From the NCBI GenBank assembly GCA_036479015.1, contig JAZGFB010000048.1, positions 69,060 to 133,059 of the forward strand: DNA of 64,000 bases. Direction: 5' to 3'. The number at the start of each line of letters is the position of its first letter. Within the stretch, counting starts at the first letter, position 1. The position numbers were made by a program, and so were the translations under genes. A model generated the notes under the pieces. That model was not told the DNA's origin. It worked only from the letters and a program-made list of their open reading frames with translations, and did no database searches. Below are positions 61,071 through 64,000 of the stretch, piece by piece. Source of the DNA: NVTR01 sp036479015 (lineage in GTDB: Bacteria; Pseudomonadota; Alphaproteobacteria; Rhodobacterales; Rhodobacteraceae).

Positions 61071-62144
61071 CTATGCTTCAGCGGCGGAACTTAAAGCCAG
61101 GCCGCTCTCGGCACAGAACGTATGTGCCTGATCCAGATCAGGGATAAGATAGATGATTTCACCAGGAACAAAATCAACTCGGCCCCTTAGGGCGACCAGA
61201 AAATCGGTGCCGTCAACAACGCACGACACATGGGTGTCGGACCCCGTGGGTTCCACAACAACAACTTGCGCCTCGATCCCGTTACCCTTTTCGCCAACAG
61301 TCAGGTGTTCGGGGCGAATGCCAACTTCAATCTTGCGCCCATCCGCCAATCCATGGTCCATTTTTAAATCTTGACCATTGCTCAGCCGCACAGTGCTGGC
61401 GTCCAGCACATTTGCATCTATCAGGTTCATTGAGGGTGACCCGATGAATGTGGCCACAAACCGGTTTTTGGGATGATCATATAGGTCCAGCGGTGTGCCA
61501 ACCTGCGAAACATGTCCACCTTCCAGCACGATAATCTTGTCGGCCATGGTCATAGCTTCGATCTGGTCGTGGGTCACATAGACAATTGTTGTTTTCAGCT
61601 TCTGGTGCAGTGCTTTGATCTCGGTGCGCATTTTAACGCGCAGCTTGGCATCCAGATTGGAAAGCGGCTCATCAAACAGGAAAACTGACGGGTCGCGGAC
61701 AATAGCGCGGCCCATGGCCACGCGCTGACGCTGACCACCTGACAATTCGCGCGGGTAGCGTTCCAGCAGTGGCTCTAGCCCCAGAATTTCAGATGCGGCG
61801 GCAACCTTTTGCGTGATATCGCTTTTGTTTGTTTTCGCCAGACGCAGGGAAAATCCCATATTATCGGCGACGGTCATATGGGGGTACAAAGCATAGTTTT
61901 GAAACACCATGGCGATCCCGCGATCCTTGGGGTGCACGTCGTTGACGACCGTGTCGCCAATCGCGATTTCCCCACCTGAAATCTCTTCAAGTCCCGCAAT
62001 CATGCGCAGCAAAGTAGATTTTCCGCAGCCGGAAGGGCCAACCAGAACTGCGAATTCACCATCCTCGATTTCAATATCAACCCCATGTATAACTTTTACG
62101 GGGCCATAATTTTTTACAGCTGATGAAATGTCGATTTGTGCCAT
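61071..62144 (-). CDS. Sugar ABC transporter ATP-binding protein (UgpC/MalK-like)
   Basis: This 357-residue ATPase of carbohydrate importers has Walker A 'GPSGCGKSTLLR' at residues 37-48, signature 'LSGGQRQRVAMGRA', Walker B 'FLFDEPLSNLDA' and an H-loop 'VTHDQ'. A C-terminal TOBE domain follows, with 'VGIRPEHLTVGEKGNG'. All catalytic residues are present. It is nine bases downstream of the GntR gene. Its permeases and binding protein are not in the window and may lie beyond the right edge. Confidence 0.93.
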   Translation of the reverse strand: MAQIDISSAVKNYGPVKVIHGVDIEIEDGEFAVLVGPSGCGKSTLLRMIAGLEEISGGEIAIGDTVVNDVHPKDRGIAMVFQNYALYPHMTVADNMGFSLRLAKTNKSDITQKVAAASEILGLEPLLERYPRELSGGQRQRVAMGRAIVRDPSVFLFDEPLSNLDAKLRVKMRTEIKALHQKLKTTIVYVTHDQIEAMTMADKIIVLEGGHVSQVGTPLDLYDHPKNRFVATFIGSPSMNLIDANVLDASTVRLSNGQDLKMDHGLADGRKIEVGIRPEHLTVGEKGNGIEAQVVVVEPTGSDTHVSCVVDGTDFLVALRGRVDFVPGEIIYLIPDLDQAHTFCAESGLALSSAAEA

Positions 62145-62153
62145 GTTAACCTT

Positions 62154-62789
62154 TTATTTTCCCTGCAGCGAGCGGCTTATCGATGTATCGATGTGACGGC
62201 TTAACGCGGCTATGGCCGCAATGCTGTCCTGCGCTTCGCAATGTTCCAAAATTTCAATATGCTCATCCATGGCCGCAACGGCGCGGTCATGGGTAAGTCG
62301 GTTGTTCACCCGGATCAGGCGCAGGCGTGCACCGTTGATCTGGTAGGTTTCAGTCAAAAGATCATTGCTTAAGCATTCGATGATCTTGTCGTGCATTTTC
62401 CAGTCAACCAACAAAGCCTGCTCTAAGGTTTCATCCGACATGTCTTCCAGCAGGGCCTTACGTGCCTCACGGGTGACATCAAGTAAGGACCGAGCTTCAA
62501 GGGTAAACGCGCTCGTCGCAAAATTTGTGATCGCATGCAGTTCCAGTGACAGACGCAGACCATAGGCATCGCGAATAAATTTGGTCGTGATATCAGTGAT
62601 CTGAATGCCGCGTTGGGGGTGCACTTTCAGTAGCGACTCGTGTTCCAGCTTTTGTATGACTTGGCGCGCAGTACCGATCGGCACGCCCACCAGCTGGGCC
62701 AATTCCTTTTGTGTAACGAACTGACCAGGGGAAAACTCACCTGATAGCAGGCGGTCGCGAAACTCCTGATATGCGGTGGCGAGGGTCAT
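62154..62789 (-). CDS. GntR-family regulator (FCD type)
   Basis: This 211-residue regulator has an N-terminal winged helix-turn-helix (about 1-65, 'VTQKELAQLVGVPIGTARQVI') and an FCD effector domain of helices with likely metal ligands in 'DWKMHDKIIE' and 'MDEHIEILEH'. It is divergent from an enolase-superfamily gene and co-directional with the transporter ATPase, with strong dyads between. It probably represses uptake and catabolism of a sugar acid. Confidence 0.88.
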   Translation of the reverse strand: MTLATAYQEFRDRLLSGEFSPGQFVTQKELAQLVGVPIGTARQVIQKLEHESLLKVHPQRGIQITDITTKFIRDAYGLRLSLELHAITNFATSAFTLEARSLLDVTREARKALLEDMSDETLEQALLVDWKMHDKIIECLSNDLLTETYQINGARLRLIRVNNRLTHDRAVAAMDEHIEILEHCEAQDSIAAIAALSRHIDTSISRSLQGK

Positions 62790-62817
62790 ATCTGATCCTT
62801 GTAAAGTTGGGCTGTGC

Positions 62818-62860
62818 TATAGAAATGCCGCTAAGTATTTCATTTCTATATGTATAGCAT
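62818..62860. promoter_or_regulatory. Operator dyad of the GntR regulator
   Basis: TATAGAAATG (62818-62827) is followed after 13 bases by its exact complement CATTTCTATA (62841-62850). TGCTATA on the left (62815-62821) also mirrors TATAGCA on the right (62853-62859), so the sites overlap in register. It lies about 29 bases upstream of the GntR start. Confidence 0.65.
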
Positions 62861-62911
62861 TTATATGCAAAGGGCGCAATTTGTCAATCAAGACAAAACG
62901 ACTATGCAATG

Positions 62912-62925
62912 ACTGATTAATCAGT
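62912..62925. promoter_or_regulatory. Fourteen-base perfect palindrome before the enolase-superfamily gene
   Basis: ACTGATTAATCAGT reads the same on both strands. It is 51 bases upstream of the enzyme start and distinct from the TATAGAAATG dyad, so it may bind a second regulator. Confidence 0.5.
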
Positions 62926-62976
62926 TATCCATCAGTGAACATCACTAAAATATAGTCGATTCTTAAAGGGACTTGG

Positions 62977-64000
62977 ATGACGAACGCTCGGAAAATTGAT
63001 CGCATTGAAGTTTTTGCACTATCTTGCCAGGTGGATGGCGGGCCGGTTTCTTCGCTGGCAAACATGCCAACACGCAATGGCCTGTTGATGCGCGTCACCT
63101 CAGACGATGGCGCCTATGGCTGGGGTGAGGCATGGTGCAATTTTCCACCCAAGGGCAATCTTGCAAAGCTGAACCTGCTTGAGGATCCAATTGGCCCAAA
63201 ACTGCTGGGGCGCAGCCTGGATGATTGGGCAGCATTGCGCGGGCAGCTGGAACACGAACTGGCCCGTATGGTCATTCATATCGGAGAGCCAGGCCCCTTT
63301 AACCATTGCATGGCAGCGCTGGATATGGCGGCAGCAGATCTTACTGCGCGCGCCCAAGGTCTGAGCCTGTCCAAAATGCTTAACAAAGACGCAGCGCTAG
63401 TGGCGCAGGTCTATGCCTCGTCCCCCGGGGTGGGTGAAGCCGATACCCTTGCCGCACGGTTAACGGCGTTGGGTCATACCGGCGTCAAGCTAAAGGTCGG
63501 GTTCGACCAGCCCCGTGACCTTGCGCTGTTAGAAACATTTCGCAAATATGACGCCAGTGGCATGATGCTTTGCATCGACGCCAACCAAAACTGGGAACCC
63601 ACAAAAGCTGCTCAAATGATTAATGAGCTGGCAGCATCAGATATCACCTTTGTTGAAGAACCGATAATTGCCACGGCCCCCGCATCCGAATGGGTGGCAG
63701 TGGGGCAGCAATGCTCGGTGCCCCTGGCCGCTGGTGAAAACATCGGCTCGCTGAGCGCATTTACGGGGGCCATTGATAGTGGCTCATTGGATATTATTCA
63801 GCCAGATGTCGCCAAATGGGGCGGTATTTCTGGCTGTATGGCTGCTGGGAAGCACGCCTTGGCAAACGGGGCCAGGGTGACGCAGCACTACATGGGGACG
63901 GCGCTTGGCTTGGCGGCTTCGTTCCATACACTTGCCGCACTGGGCGGGGATGGGCGTGTCGAACTTGATGCGAACCCCAACCCGCTAAGGACCGACCTTG
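62977..64000 (+). CDS. Mandelate racemase/muconate lactonising enzyme family protein (5' part)
   Basis: The first 341 codons of an enolase-superfamily enzyme run off the right edge. Visible features are the capping domain with 'LLMRVTSDDGAYGWGEAWCN', the KxK base in 'GVKLKVGFDQ', metal ligands in 'IDANQNWE' and 'FVEEPI', a third ligand region 'LAAGENIGS', and the catalytic histidine region 'RVTQHYMGTALG'. It should act on a sugar acid as a dehydratase, racemase or cycloisomerase; the substrate is unknown. AAAGGGA precedes the ATG by six bases. Confidence 0.88.
   Translation, partial: MTNARKIDRIEVFALSCQVDGGPVSSLANMPTRNGLLMRVTSDDGAYGWGEAWCNFPPKGNLAKLNLLEDPIGPKLLGRSLDDWAALRGQLEHELARMVIHIGEPGPFNHCMAALDMAAADLTARAQGLSLSKMLNKDAALVAQVYASSPGVGEADTLAARLTALGHTGVKLKVGFDQPRDLALLETFRKYDASGMMLCIDANQNWEPTKAAQMINELAASDITFVEEPIIATAPASEWVAVGQQCSVPLAAGENIGSLSAFTGAIDSGSLDIIQPDVAKWGGISGCMAAGKHALANGARVTQHYMGTALGLAASFHTLAALGGDGRVELDANPNPLRTDL

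Noticed and set aside
1..64000. Insertion sequences, prophage or CRISPR array
   Set aside because: No transposase, integrase, capsid genes or regularly spaced repeat array were found on either strand.

Overview
The window is a bacterial chromosome segment. It most likely comes from a Rhodobacterales (Roseobacter-group) alphaproteobacterium. The clues are a compact, moderately GC-rich gene layout, an rpsT/dnaA/dnaN/recF block, a rimP-nusA-ylxR-infB block, a cobNW/cbtAB vitamin B12 operon, a gene resembling the head-spike base protein of Rhodobacter gene transfer agents, and three copies of a short intergenic repeat that I recall as common in this group. No insertion sequence, prophage or CRISPR array is visible. 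The organism call is inference from gene content only.

Layout. Positions 1-1357 (minus) hold part of a compatible-solute ABC importer. Positions 1908-9425 (minus) are a cobalamin-controlled operon read from a B12 riboswitch: cbtB, cbtA, cobW, a GNAT acetyltransferase, cobN, an NTF2-like protein and a nucleotidyltransferase-like protein. Positions 9543-25488 are mainly housekeeping: a decayed BrnA-type antitoxin, a DUF4139 protein, smc, ubiB/ubiE, mutM, an enoyl-CoA hydratase, rpsT, a rhodanese, dnaA, dnaN, recF and an S41 peptidase. Positions 25670-32919 are accessory: a sugar mutarotase, a VOC protein, then a redox group (LysR, a metallo-beta-lactamase-fold protein with lost metal ligands, two glutathionyl-hydroquinone reductases around a CDGSH/glutamate-synthase fusion, and a hemerythrin). 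Positions 32947-40809 return to the core: tRNA-Lys, dapF, mtaB, rimP, nusA, ylxR and infB.

Positions 41340-45192 (minus) carry an unusual three-gene cluster: an OmpA-like periplasmic protein, an ABC half-exporter whose ATPase motifs are degenerate, and a HlyD-like adaptor. Positions 45412-51036 encode a complete non-phosphorylating L-fucose pathway (dehydrogenase, lactonase, dehydratase, second dehydrogenase, hydrolase) with an IclR regulator. Positions 51260-60978 form an exopolysaccharide locus (spike-base-like protein, tyrosine kinase, chain-length protein, ExeA-like ATPase, priming sugar transferase, TPR lipoprotein, export protein, outer-membrane barrel). It has no polymerase, flippase, exosortase or further glycosyltransferase. 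Positions 61071-64000 hold a sugar ABC ATPase, a GntR regulator and the start of an enolase-superfamily enzyme.

The strongest candidates for something new are the degenerate ABC/HlyD/OmpA cluster, the orphan spike-base-like protein beside exopolysaccharide genes, the paired hairpins with complementary loops after the enoyl-CoA hydratase, and the metal-ligand-poor metallo-beta-lactamase homologue facing a perfect LysR-type dyad.
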